NCBI RefSeq assembly: GCF_036013975.1
Contig: NZ_CP107904.1
Coordinates: 7,101,001-7,165,000 of the forward strand
DNA: 64,000 bases
Reading direction: 5' to 3'
Source: Kitasatospora sp. NBC_00458
Lineage (GTDB): Bacteria; Actinomycetota; Actinomycetes; Streptomycetales; Streptomycetaceae
Translations under genes and position numbers: made by a program
Notes under the pieces: generated by a model
The model's input: the letters and a program-made list of their open reading frames with translations, nothing else
Told to the model about the DNA's origin: nothing
Databases searched by the model: none
Shown here: piece after piece, positions 51,131 to 59,243 of the stretch
Numbering within the stretch: position 1 is the stretch's first letter
Layout: every line of letters begins with the position of its first letter

Positions 51131-52116
51131 TGGCTGGGCCGGCCGTTGCGCTCGACCAGGCGGCCGACCTTCTCGGCCTCCTCGCTGCGCTTCAGCTCCC
51201 AGCCGCCGTCCGGGCGGTGGAGCACCGAGGAGTGCCACGGGGTCATCCACACGTCGGAGTGCTCCAGCAGCCGGATGCCGAACTTCAGCACGCCGGCCTT
51301 CTGCGGGTGGATGGAGAGCCGGAACGACCGGGGGTGCTGCTCGGCGATCAGGTCGCCCCAGGCGCGGCTGCGCTGGATGACGCCGTAGGCGCGCGCACGG
51401 CAGTCGCGCTGCAGCGCCGACTTGGTGCCCTCGAAGCCGAAGGTGTCCTCGGTGAGGAACCGGGTGATCCCGCGGTAGAGCTTGGCGGTCTCCTCGTCGG
51501 TGAGGATCTGCTCGCGCAGCTCCTCCTTGGTGGGCGCGTACTTCTCGTGCACCCGGGCGCGCTTCTCGTCGAAGGGCAGGTCGCCCAGGACGGCCCGCAG
51601 GTCGAAGGTGGCGAGGTGGGAGAGGCCCTCGCGCTCGATCATCGCGGTCAGCTCGTCCGAGTACTCGTCGATGTGGTCGTCGGGGACGTGGATCAGGTCG
51701 CCGAAGATGTGCCCGTCGGAGCAGATCAGGATCTGGGCGCCGGGCTCGTAGAGCTTGCCGATCTGCTCGCAGAGGCCGTTGAGGAAGGTGAGCGAGAGCC
51801 GCTCGCCCTCGTCGGGCAGGTGGCCGAGCACCTTGGCCAGGTTGGGCGACTTGCACGGGAAGCCGGGCAGGGTGAACAGGATCGGGTCACCGGCGGTGAT
51901 GAAGTCCGCCAGCTGCTCCAGTTGGAGCGGGAAGTCGTCGGGCGTGGTGTCGATCTCCGGGTCGGAGGCGCGGCGGTGCGGCAGCAGCAGGTCGACGATC
52001 TCGGCGGAGATGCGGGCGACGGTCTGCGGGTCCGGCGCGGTGTACCCGGAGCCTTCGTTGCCGGGCTGGGCGTTGCTGGGCTGCGAGTTGCTGGTGACGG
52101 TGCCGGCGGGCGGCAT
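51115..52116 (-). CDS. Isocyanide (isonitrile) synthase, IsnA/PvcA/Dit1 family
   Basis: A 333-residue member of the PvcA/IsnA family, which converts the amino group of tyrosine or tryptophan to an isonitrile using ribulose-5-phosphate. Conserved segments: LPGFPCKSPNLAKVLGHLPDEGERLSLTFLNGLCEQI (about 83-118), AQILICSDGHIFGDLIHVPDDHIDEYSDEL, LYRGITRFLTEDTFGFEGTKSALQRDCRARAYGVIQRSRAWGDL, FRLSIHPQKAGVLKFGIRL and WMTPWHSSVL. ATG follows GGAGGACCAGC. It is the third gene of an MFS-P450-synthase operon. The usual Fe(II)/2-oxoglutarate oxygenase (IsnB/PvcB) is missing; a P450 takes its place. Product: an aromatic isonitrile, identity unknown. Confidence 0.93.
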   Translation of the reverse strand: MPPAGTVTSNSQPSNAQPGNEGSGYTAPDPQTVARISAEIVDLLLPHRRASDPEIDTTPDDFPLQLEQLADFITAGDPILFTLPGFPCKSPNLAKVLGHLPDEGERLSLTFLNGLCEQIGKLYEPGAQILICSDGHIFGDLIHVPDDHIDEYSDELTAMIEREGLSHLATFDLRAVLGDLPFDEKRARVHEKYAPTKEELREQILTDEETAKLYRGITRFLTEDTFGFEGTKSALQRDCRARAYGVIQRSRAWGDLIAEQHPRSFRLSIHPQKAGVLKFGIRLLEHSDVWMTPWHSSVLHRPDGGWELKRSEEAEKVGRLVERNGRPSHYETS

Positions 52117-52224
52117 GCTGGTCCTCCACGGAACGGGGTACGGGCTTCGGGCAGGCGGAGCCACGCCCCGGCGACGGTCGCCGGGACGCTGTGGTGGATG
52201 CCGAACGGTGCTGGGACGAACCGG

Positions 52225-53625
52225 TCAGGCGCGCTTGTCGTAGGCGACCGGGAGCCGGTTCACCCCACGGGCCAGGACGGCGGGCACCCAGGCGAGCGAG
52301 TCGATCTCCTCGCCGTCGGCGGCCGACGGCCGGAGCCCGGGCAGACGGGTGAGCAACGTGCCGATGGCGATCTGGAGTTCGGCCCGGGCCAGGGCTGCGC
52401 CGGGGCAGAAGTGGATACCGTGGCCGAACGAGAGGTGGGCGTTGGGGGAGCGGTCGAAGTCCAGGACGTCGGCGTCCGGGAACTGCTCCTCGTCACGGTT
52501 GGCGGCGTTGAGCGAGACGATCACCGAGTCGCCGCCCGGGACGGTGGTCCCGTGCAGGTCGCTGTCCTCGGCGAAGAAGCGCCAGGTGGTGAGTTCGAAC
52601 GCGCCGTCGTAGCGCAGGAGTTCCTCGATGGCGCGGGTGAGCAGCCGCGGATCGGCGGCTTCGTCGCCGGCCTCCGCGGTGAGTGCGGCCCGCAGCCGGT
52701 CGAGCTGCTCCGGGTGGCGCAGCAGGGTGATCAGCATGGTGGTGATCTGGTTGGTGACCGGCTCCTGGCCGGCGACCAGCAGCTGGAACACCATCGAGTC
52801 GAGCTCCTCGGGGCTCAACTCGCCGGCGTCGCAGGCGGTGACGAGCCGACCGAGCAGGTCCACCTCGGGCCCGGCGGGGTCGTAGGTCGCCCGCTTGTGC
52901 GCGACCACGTCGGCGATGTAGCCCTGCAGGCCGCGCAGTCGGCCCTCGTACGCCGGTCGGCCCGGGTCCTGCGGGCCGACCGGTTGCACCACCTTGCCCC
53001 AGTCGCGGTCGAAGCGGACGGCCAGCTCCTGCGGGAGGCCGATCACCTCGGCCAGTACGCGGAACGGGTAGTGGGCCGCGAAGCCCGCCACCAGGTCGGC
53101 GCCGCCGGTCGGTGCGGTCTCCGGCAGTTCGTCGACCAGGGCGTCGGCCAGCTCCTGGATGCGCGGGCGCAGCGACTCCACCCGGCGCGGTGAGAAGGCG
53201 TCCAGGACGAGCCGGCGCATCGTGGTGTGCTTCGGCGGGTCCTGGTGGAGCAGGTGCACCTGGAGCTGCGAGTGCTGGGGCTCCGGCATGATCGAGGCGA
53301 GCCGGCGCCACTCCTCGTTGCCGAGGTCGTGGTTCTTGCCGAACCTGGGGTCGTTGAGCGCCTCGTGCGCGGCCTTGTAGCCGGTCACCAGCCAGGCGCC
53401 CACACCGCTCGGGAACTTCACCCGGTGGACGGGTCCGGCGGCGCGCATCCGCCGGTACAGCGGATAGGGGTCGGCCTTGTACTCCGGCCCGTACAGCGGG
53501 ACCGGGTCGGGGAGTTCGTCGTAGCCGAACGGGCAGCGCGGCGCGTCGGCGGCGGGTGCCGTCGACGTCGCCTCTGCCGAGCCGTTCGGGCCGGCCGAGG
53601 CCGGGTCGTGGACGGTGTCGGTCAT
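52225..53625 (-). CDS. Cytochrome P450 of the isonitrile cluster
   Basis: A 466-residue soluble bacterial P450. The heme motif is FGHGIHFCPGAALAR (Cys about 407); the ExxR is EELLR; the I-helix reads VAGQEPVTNQ, where the Thr usually following the acidic residue is Pro. That group of P450s often performs unusual chemistry (inference). ATG 53625 is preceded by GGAGGAAACACCCGC. It lies between the MFS exporter (56-base gap) and the isocyanide synthase (108 bases). It probably tailors or couples the isonitrile product; in fungal xanthocillin pathways a P450 dimerises isocyanides. Confidence 0.9.
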   Translation of the reverse strand: MTDTVHDPASAGPNGSAEATSTAPAADAPRCPFGYDELPDPVPLYGPEYKADPYPLYRRMRAAGPVHRVKFPSGVGAWLVTGYKAAHEALNDPRFGKNHDLGNEEWRRLASIMPEPQHSQLQVHLLHQDPPKHTTMRRLVLDAFSPRRVESLRPRIQELADALVDELPETAPTGGADLVAGFAAHYPFRVLAEVIGLPQELAVRFDRDWGKVVQPVGPQDPGRPAYEGRLRGLQGYIADVVAHKRATYDPAGPEVDLLGRLVTACDAGELSPEELDSMVFQLLVAGQEPVTNQITTMLITLLRHPEQLDRLRAALTAEAGDEAADPRLLTRAIEELLRYDGAFELTTWRFFAEDSDLHGTTVPGGDSVIVSLNAANRDEEQFPDADVLDFDRSPNAHLSFGHGIHFCPGAALARAELQIAIGTLLTRLPGLRPSAADGEEIDSLAWVPAVLARGVNRLPVAYDKRA

Positions 53626-53668
53626 GCGGGTGTTTCCTCCGGTCGGGATCTGTGGTGCGCAGGAGGAG

Positions 53669-53687
53669 GTGTGACGAAAAGTCACAC
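53669..53687 (-). promoter_or_regulatory. Hairpin at the MFS stop codon
   Basis: GTGTGAC and GTCACAC pair as a 7-bp stem around GAAAA (plus strand). On the coding strand it begins at the MFS stop codon (TGA inside GTGTGAC). It may be an operator or a partial attenuator before the P450. Confidence 0.4.
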
Positions 53688-55127
53688 TCTGCTGCGGATC
53701 GTCCGGTTGGTGCTGGTGCTGCTGGTGGTGCTGTCACCGCCGGTGGCACCGGCGGCGCGATTGGTGCGGTGGTGCAGGGTCAGGAGGACGACGGCGAGGA
53801 CGGCGACGAGTCCGGCGAGGGTGAGCCCGGCCCGGATGCCGGCGACCTCGGTGGCGCCGTAGAGCGTGGCGGCGGTGCCGAGCGCCGGGCCGAGGGCGAA
53901 CCCGAGGCTGCGGGCGAGCTGGACGGCCGAGCCGGCGGTGGCCATCTGCTCCCGGGGGGCGGAGCTCATCACCAGGGCCTGGATCGGCCCGCCGTTGAGG
54001 CCCATGCCGACTCCGGCCAGTGCGAGCCGCCAGGCGATGTCGGCCGAGGACCAGTCGGTGTCCACCGGGACGAGCAGGAGCAGGCCGAAGGCGGTCACGC
54101 CGGCTCCCGTGAGCGCGGTGGGGCGGGCGCCCCAGCGGTCGGCGAGCCGCCCGCCGAACCGGCCGGCCACCACCATGCCGAGCGGGAACGCCAGCATGGT
54201 GAGCGCGGTCGTGGTGGCGCTGGCCCCGTCGTCGCGGCGCAGGTACTGGGCGAGCAGGTAGTGGTTGGCGGCGAACCCGGCGGCCAGGGCCAGCACCGAG
54301 CCGTTCACGGCGACGGTGCGGGAGGCCCGCAGGACGGCCGCGACCGGCTTCCCGCCGGGCCGGCGCAGCCAGAACAGCGTCAGCGGCGCGGCGGGCAGGA
54401 GGAGCAGCAGCCAGAGCGGGGCGTCCGGCGCGAGGGTGAGGCCGAGCAGGACGGCGGCCACCGCGAAGCCGATCAGCGCGGCGTCGCCCAGCGAGCCGCG
54501 GTCGGGCAGTCGCAGCCGCCCGCCGCGCGGGGCGTCGCGCCGGGTGATCAGCCAGGCGGCCAGGCAGATCGGCAGCTTGACCAGGAAGATCGCCCGCCAG
54601 CCGACGTGGTCCAGCAGCAGGCCGCCGATCACCGGCCCGGTGACGGCGCCGAGCGGGCCGAGGGTGGCGGGCACGCTCATCGCGCGCCCGCGCAGCTCGG
54701 GCCGGACGGCGGTGGCCGCCAGGACCGGCATCAGGACGAACAGCACCGCGCCGAAGGCGCCCTGGGCCAGTCGGGCGGCGATCAGCCAGCTCGCCCACGG
54801 CGCGGCGGCGGCCAGTGCGCTGCACAGGGCGAAGCAGCCGACCGAGAAGAGCAGCGCCGAGCGGATGCCGACCTGGTCCAGCCACCGGCCGGCCGGCAGC
54901 AGCAGGGCCACCAGGGGGAGCTGGTAGCCGAGCACGGCCCACTGGGCGGTGGTGGAGGAGACGTCGAGGGCGTCGGCGATGTCGGTGAGCGCGAGGTTGA
55001 CGACGTTCATGTCGAGCATCGCGACGAACGAGATCAGCCCGGCGGCCACGACCAGGCTCCACCGGTCCTCCGACCGCGCCGGGTCGTCACCCGCCTTGCT
55101 GGTGGCGGGCGACTGCTGCGCTGCCAT
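53682..55127 (-). CDS. MFS exporter (DHA2/14-helix type) of the isonitrile cluster
   Basis: A 481-residue drug/proton antiporter with about 14 membrane helices. The start helix AAGLISFVAMLDMNVVNLALTDIADAL has the D-x-x-V-V-N-x-A-L-P/T motif of the DHA2 family; GRWLDQVGIRSALLF is motif A, and LGPLGAVTGPVIGGLLLDHVGWRAIFLVKLP motif C. ATG is preceded by GGAGGATGACCC. The first gene of the operon with P450 and isocyanide synthase; it probably exports the product and gives self-protection. Confidence 0.92.
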   Translation of the reverse strand: MAAQQSPATSKAGDDPARSEDRWSLVVAAGLISFVAMLDMNVVNLALTDIADALDVSSTTAQWAVLGYQLPLVALLLPAGRWLDQVGIRSALLFSVGCFALCSALAAAAPWASWLIAARLAQGAFGAVLFVLMPVLAATAVRPELRGRAMSVPATLGPLGAVTGPVIGGLLLDHVGWRAIFLVKLPICLAAWLITRRDAPRGGRLRLPDRGSLGDAALIGFAVAAVLLGLTLAPDAPLWLLLLLPAAPLTLFWLRRPGGKPVAAVLRASRTVAVNGSVLALAAGFAANHYLLAQYLRRDDGASATTTALTMLAFPLGMVVAGRFGGRLADRWGARPTALTGAGVTAFGLLLLVPVDTDWSSADIAWRLALAGVGMGLNGGPIQALVMSSAPREQMATAGSAVQLARSLGFALGPALGTAATLYGATEVAGIRAGLTLAGLVAVLAVVLLTLHHRTNRAAGATGGDSTTSSTSTNRTIRSRV

Positions 55128-55480
55128 GGGTCATCCTCCGTCCGTTCCCCGTGCCGTCCGGACACCACCTCGGCGGCGGCGTCCGGTACAGCAGTCGGAG
55201 GCACACGAGGGTGAGTTCCGAACAGGTGGGGGATTTTTATGACTTGGCCGGATCATGACGATCGTGGCCGATCCTGTCCGCCGGCACAGGGGCGGAGGGG
55301 CCGTCCGGGCCGGTGCGGGGGAGCGGAGGGGACGGAGCAGCGCGGGACGGGGCCGGGCGGGGCGGGAGGGTGCGGGACGGGCGCAGGGGGTGCGGACGCG
55401 CCGGAGGGCGGCGTGCGGCGGGGGGTTCCGCCGTACGCCGCCCTCCGGAGGCGAGGTCGTTCTGCCGGGTGCGGCCCGGG
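55128..55480. other. 353-base region upstream of the isonitrile operon
   Basis: It must contain the operon promoter; an AT-rich patch (GGGGGATTTTTATGACTTGG, 55228-55247) stands out. The ECF-sigma gene's terminator hairpin lies at 55401-55448. No recognised operator is visible and no gene is supported. Confidence 0.5.
55401..55448 (-). terminator. Terminator hairpin after the ECF sigma gene
   Basis: 21-base arms (55401-55421 and 55428-55448) pair with a single G-T around a six-base loop, 33 bases downstream of the sigma factor stop. It separates that gene from the isonitrile operon. Confidence 0.7.
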
Positions 55481-56068
55481 TCAGCAGGCGGCGGCCAGCT
55501 CGGCCGACGCTCCCTGGGGTGCGTCGCCGCTCTCGGCCGCCCGGAGACGGGCTATCAGCTCCTCCCGGGCGCGGGCGACCCGGGAGCGGACGGTGCCGAC
55601 CGGGCAGCCGGCCACCTCGGCGGCCTCCGCGTAGCTGAGTCCGACCACCTGGGTCAGCACGAAGGCCTCCCGCCGCTGCTCGGGCACCCGGTCCAGCAGG
55701 TCGCCGAGCGCCACGCCGTCCTCGAAGCCGGCGGCGGGCGGGGTGCCCTGCCGCTCGGCGGCCTCCTGCCAGTCCGGCAGCGCGGCGCAGCGCGGCCTGG
55801 CGGCGGCGGTGCGGTAGCGGTCGATGACCGTCCGGCGGGCGATCGACAGCAGCCAGGTGCGGGCCGAGGAGCGTCCGGCGAACCCGGGCAGGCTGCGCAG
55901 GGCCCGGAGGAAGGTCTCCTGGGCGAGGTCGTCGGCGGACTGTACGTCGGTGAGGTGGGCGACGAACCGCCAGACGTCCCGCTGGGTGGCCCGGACGAAC
56001 GCCTCGACGTCGGCGGAGCGGCCCTCCCGGGCGGCCAGGGCGAGCGCGGTCAGCTGTTCGTCATCCAC
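55481..56068 (-). CDS. ECF sigma factor
   Basis: A 195-residue extracytoplasmic-function sigma factor. Region 2 is DVWRFVAHLTDVQSADDLAQETFLRALRSLPGFAGRSSARTWLLSIARRTVIDRYR; region 4 is PEQRREAFVLTQVVGLSYAEAAEVAGCPVGTVRSRVARAREELIARL. Its compact form and the adjacent zinc-finger protein resemble the Mycobacterium SigC group, from memory. SigC in M. tuberculosis has been tied to copper acquisition and a non-ribosomal isonitrile lipopeptide gene set; whether this sigma is an orthologue is unproven. It is encoded divergently from the anti-sigma candidate and lies directly upstream of the isonitrile operon. Confidence 0.93.
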   Translation of the reverse strand: MDDEQLTALALAAREGRSADVEAFVRATQRDVWRFVAHLTDVQSADDLAQETFLRALRSLPGFAGRSSARTWLLSIARRTVIDRYRTAAARPRCAALPDWQEAAERQGTPPAAGFEDGVALGDLLDRVPEQRREAFVLTQVVGLSYAEAAEVAGCPVGTVRSRVARAREELIARLRAAESGDAPQGASAELAAAC

Positions 56069-56123
56069 GGCGGCCTCCTACCCGGGAGGTCGCACTTCGG
56101 AGGGGGTGCGGGACGATGGTCAC

Positions 56124-56399
56124 ATGAGATGCGCGCAACTCCGTACGGCTCTGTCCGCCCGCCTCGACGGCGAGCCGGCCGGTGTGCCGGACCGCCGGCT
56201 GGACAAGCACGTCGCGCGCTGCGCGGCCTGCCGGGAGTGGCTGGAGCGGGCGGAGCGGCTGCGCGGCACGCCGGCGGCGGACGGGGCCGACGGGCCCCCG
56301 GAGGACTGGTCGGTGAAGCTCCTCGGCCGGCTCGCGGCGGAGCGGGACGAGGAGGGGTCGGGTCGTCCCGGGCAGGGGGACGACGGGCGGACGCGGTAG
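56124..56399 (+). CDS. Zinc-finger (zf-HC2) anti-sigma candidate
   Basis: A 91-residue soluble protein. Its KHVARCAACREW segment is the HxxxCxxC zinc motif of ZAS anti-sigma factors (about residues 28-36), preceded by a conserved RTALSARLDGE helix. It has no membrane helix. Divergence from the ECF sigma gene (55 bases apart) is the expected pairing, so it probably sequesters that sigma and releases it when its Zn/thiol site is perturbed. ATG 56124 lacks a strong Shine-Dalgarno. Confidence 0.85.
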   Translation: MRCAQLRTALSARLDGEPAGVPDRRLDKHVARCAACREWLERAERLRGTPAADGADGPPEDWSVKLLGRLAAERDEEGSGRPGQGDDGRTR

Positions 56400-56702
56400 G
56401 ACGGTGGCGCCGGGCGAAGCCGGTGCGCCGTCGTAGTCAGGCATGGAAGGTCCTGAGGGGAAGACAGGGGAGGCGCCGCTGCGGGCGGCACCCTCGGCGT
56501 CGGTGGGCCGGTCGTGCCGCCCCGCCCCGTCGGAACGGCGGAGCGGCGGCACGTGCGGACCGGGCCCTGGCGGCACGGCGGCACCGGCGGCACCCGGGAG
56601 TAGCGGTACTCGGGAGTGCGCGGGGTCCGGCGGCGCGACGCAGGGCGACCTGCCCACCGCGCACCCGGGCGTCGGCGGTGTCCGGGAGGGTCGGCGGGCG
56701 CG
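56400..56702. other. 303-base convergent intergenic region
   Basis: Between the stops of the zf-HC2 gene and the His/Met-rich membrane protein. An imperfect GGCGCCGG/CCGGTGCGCC stem lies at about 56405-56435, and GCGGCGGCAC-type simple repeats run near 56540-56600. No gene is supported. Confidence 0.45.
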
Positions 56703-57539
56703 TCAGGAGGCGGACGCGAGGGACGGCGGGCCGCGCCGGACCAGGGCGTGCGACAGCAGCACCAGGCGGGGCGGCCGGGTCCGGTGGCCGGCGGGTCTCG
56801 GCGCGACCGGCGGCCGGAAGCCGACCGGACAGCCGAACAGCGCCAGCAGCGGCACCAGCAGCGCCCCCGCCAGCACCGAGCCCAGGTCGCCGAGCAGTTC
56901 GAACAGTCTCGCCAGCGCCGCCTCGCCGCGCCAGAGCAGCAGCGCACAGGCCAGCGCGGCGAGCACGTGGGCGGCGATCATGCCGGGCGACATGCCGTGC
57001 GCGGCCATGTCGTGCGCCGCCGCCCCGTGGGCCGCCACCCCGGGCTCCGGCGCCGCGGCGCCGGCCAGCGCGGACGGGTCGCCCGCGCCGGACACCGAGC
57101 CGTGGGCGTGGTGCACGGCGGCCGCCGCCGGGGCGGCCGGCGGCACCGCGGGGTCGAGACCGGCCATCCGGGCCAGGTCGTCCGGGGAGAGGCCGGTCGG
57201 AGCGGCCTCCGGGTTGCAGAGCAGCAGCGAGGCCCAGTCGGTCCCGGCCAGCCGGCCGAGCCCGCCGCCCCCGGCGAGGGCACCGGCCTGTTCGAACGTC
57301 AGGTGCAGCGCGGTCTGCGCGGCCACCATCCAGACGCTGATCAGCCCGAGCCCGCGCCGCCGCCCGGCCAGCAGCCAGGTGACGCCGAGGGTGAGACCGA
57401 AGGCGCCCGCCAGTACCGGCGGGGAGACCCCGGCGCCGGCCATGGCGACGTGCGCCGTGGCGGCCAGCGCCACGCAGAGCGCGGCGAAGACCACGGCGCG
57501 CAGCGAGCGGATCCGGTCGGTCATCACGATGACACTCAT
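56703..57539 (-). CDS. His/Met-rich polytopic membrane protein
   Basis: A 278-residue protein with about five membrane helices (roughly 12-32, 36-57, 64-86, 182-205 and 213-235). Between helices 3 and 4 a ~95-residue loop is rich in His, Met and Asp: VHHAHGSVSG and HGAAAHDMAAHGMSPGM. Such loops commonly bind copper or other soft metals in actinobacterial membrane proteins found near copper genes; that is inference. The protein is not assigned to a named family. Start ATG 57539 or 57524. It is encoded next to the ECF sigma/anti-sigma pair and could be one of its targets. Confidence 0.7.
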   Translation of the reverse strand: MSVIVMTDRIRSLRAVVFAALCVALAATAHVAMAGAGVSPPVLAGAFGLTLGVTWLLAGRRRGLGLISVWMVAAQTALHLTFEQAGALAGGGGLGRLAGTDWASLLLCNPEAAPTGLSPDDLARMAGLDPAVPPAAPAAAAVHHAHGSVSGAGDPSALAGAAAPEPGVAAHGAAAHDMAAHGMSPGMIAAHVLAALACALLLWRGEAALARLFELLGDLGSVLAGALLVPLLALFGCPVGFRPPVAPRPAGHRTRPPRLVLLSHALVRRGPPSLASAS

Positions 57540-57876
57540 CGTCGCACCCGCCTCCCCCGGCCAGTACCGCGCCCTCCGCTATTGGCCGGTTCCGCCCCCG
57601 TCCCGGTACGTCCGGCCACCTCGGGCGCCGTCCGTCCGGGCAAGCCGTTCGGGCGACCACCACCCTCCGGGAGCGGCGGGAACGGTGGGGTGGACGGGGA
57701 TCCTGCGGTGGCCGGTTCACGACGGTGCGGGCGTCCCTGTTGCGACGTCTGCACCTGAATATCCGTTAGTCATGCCACCAGGACGGTTTGACAGCTTCAC
57801 TTCCGGTACGTACTAGATGTGACCCTGCGATGTGACCCCGGACACACGGGGTGCGAGAGGGGCAGTGAGGACAGGC
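57540..57876. other. 337-base divergent region
   Basis: Between the His/Met-rich membrane protein and the second P450. It holds a good promoter at 57788-57816 for the P450; the other half is featureless GC-rich sequence. Confidence 0.6.
57788..57816 (+). promoter_or_regulatory. Vegetative-type promoter of the second P450 gene
   Basis: TTGACA (57788-57793), a 17-base spacer and TACTAG (57811-57816): a near-consensus HrdB-type promoter. Transcription would begin about 55 bases upstream of the ATG at 57877. Confidence 0.65.
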
Positions 57877-59178
57877 ATGAGCACCGCCGCCACACCCGAC
57901 GCCGATGCCGCATGTGAGGACGCCGGCCCGGCGGGCCCCGCCGTCCCCGCCGATCTCGCCGACCCCGCGTTCTGGCGGCTGCCCGCCCCCGACCGCGCCG
58001 CCGCCTTCGCGGACCTGCGCCGCCTCCCCGCCCCGGCCCGCTTCGGCGACGACACCGCCGGCCGCCGCCCCGGCCGCGGCTTCCACGCCCTCGTCCGGCA
58101 CGCCGACGTCGTCGAGGCCAGCCGCACCCCCGCCGTCTTCCTCAGCGGCCCCGGCGTCACCACCCCCGAACCGGCGGGCTGGGTCCGGATGCTGTTCGGC
58201 GACTCCATGGTCAACCTGGACGACCCGCGCCACGCCCAGCTGCGCCGCATCGTCTCCCGGGCCTTCACCCCGCGGCTGATCTCCCGGGTCGAGGACGACA
58301 TCCGACGGGTCGCCACCGACCTGGTCGACCGGGTGGAGCGGGAGCGGCCCGAGGACTTCGTCACCTCGGTCGCCGCCGAACTCCCCTTCCAGGTGATCTG
58401 CAACATGATGGGCATCCCCGAGGAGCCCCGCCGCGCCATCCTCGACCAGGTCAACCACGCCTCCGAGCACACCGGCGTGGCCCGCCCGCTGCGCGCCAGG
58501 CTCCGGATGCCCGGGCGCGGCCTGCTGGCGCTGGCCCGGATGCAGCGGATGGTCGCGGACCTCGGCCGCGAGCGCCGGCGCCGTCCCGCCGACGACCTCG
58601 TCACCGCGCTGGTCACCGCCGACGTCGACGGCCGCCGCCTGACCGGCCGCGAACTCGGGGCCTTCTTCTCCCTGCTGCTCGTCGCCGGGGTCGAGACCAC
58701 CCGCAACGCCCTCGCCCACGGACTCCACCTGCTCACCGTCCACCCGGAGCAACGCGCCCTGCTCCTCGGCGACCTCGACGGCCGCCTCGGCGGCGCGGTG
58801 GACGAGATCGTCCGGCACGCCACGCCGATCATCCAGTTCCGCCGCACCCTGGCCGTCGACCACCGGCTCGGCGGTCCGGACGGCCCGCTGCTGCGCGCCG
58901 GGGACAAGGCGGTGCTCTACTTCGGCTCCGCCAACCGCGACGAGACCGTCTTCACCGACCCGGACGCCTTCGACATCACCCGCAGCCCCAACCCGCACCT
59001 CGGCTTCGGCGGCGGCGGGCCGCACTACTGCCTCGGCGCGCACCTCGCCCGGCAGGAGATGAAGGTGCTCTACCGCGAGCTGTTCACCCGCCTGCCCGAG
59101 GTCCGCTCGGTCGGCGGGCCGGACCTGATCCCGTCCAGCTTCGACCACCGCGTCCGGTCGCTGCGGTTCACCTTCTGA
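57877..59178 (+). CDS. Cytochrome P450 (CYP124/125/142-like)
   Basis: A 433-residue soluble P450. The heme motif is FGGGGPHYCLGAHLAR (Cys about 385), a form common in the steroid/lipid-oxidising CYP124/125/142 group; I-helix VAGVETTRN is canonical with its Thr; ExxR is EIVR. ATG 57877 is preceded by GTGAGGACAGGC; it is 45 bases inside the longest frame. No ferredoxin or reductase gene is adjacent. The substrate is unknown; it is not clearly part of the isonitrile cluster, being divergent from the neighbouring membrane protein gene. Confidence 0.9.
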   Translation: MSTAATPDADAACEDAGPAGPAVPADLADPAFWRLPAPDRAAAFADLRRLPAPARFGDDTAGRRPGRGFHALVRHADVVEASRTPAVFLSGPGVTTPEPAGWVRMLFGDSMVNLDDPRHAQLRRIVSRAFTPRLISRVEDDIRRVATDLVDRVERERPEDFVTSVAAELPFQVICNMMGIPEEPRRAILDQVNHASEHTGVARPLRARLRMPGRGLLALARMQRMVADLGRERRRRPADDLVTALVTADVDGRRLTGRELGAFFSLLLVAGVETTRNALAHGLHLLTVHPEQRALLLGDLDGRLGGAVDEIVRHATPIIQFRRTLAVDHRLGGPDGPLLRAGDKAVLYFGSANRDETVFTDPDAFDITRSPNPHLGFGGGGPHYCLGAHLARQEMKVLYRELFTRLPEVRSVGGPDLIPSSFDHRVRSLRFTF

Positions 59179-59243
59179 GCGCCGCCCGGGGCCGGTCGCC
59201 GCCCGGCGCCGTGTGCCCGTGCCCGTGCGTGGGTGTGCGGGGT

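Noticed and set aside
55215..55219. GGAAC (minus strand) as an ECF -35 element for the isonitrile operon
   Set aside because: No CGT-type -10 at 15-18 bases; single five-base matches are expected by chance.
57877..59178. Second P450 as part of the isonitrile pathway
   Set aside because: It has its own vegetative promoter, opposite orientation to the operon and a steroid/lipid-type heme motif; nothing ties it to the cluster beyond proximity.
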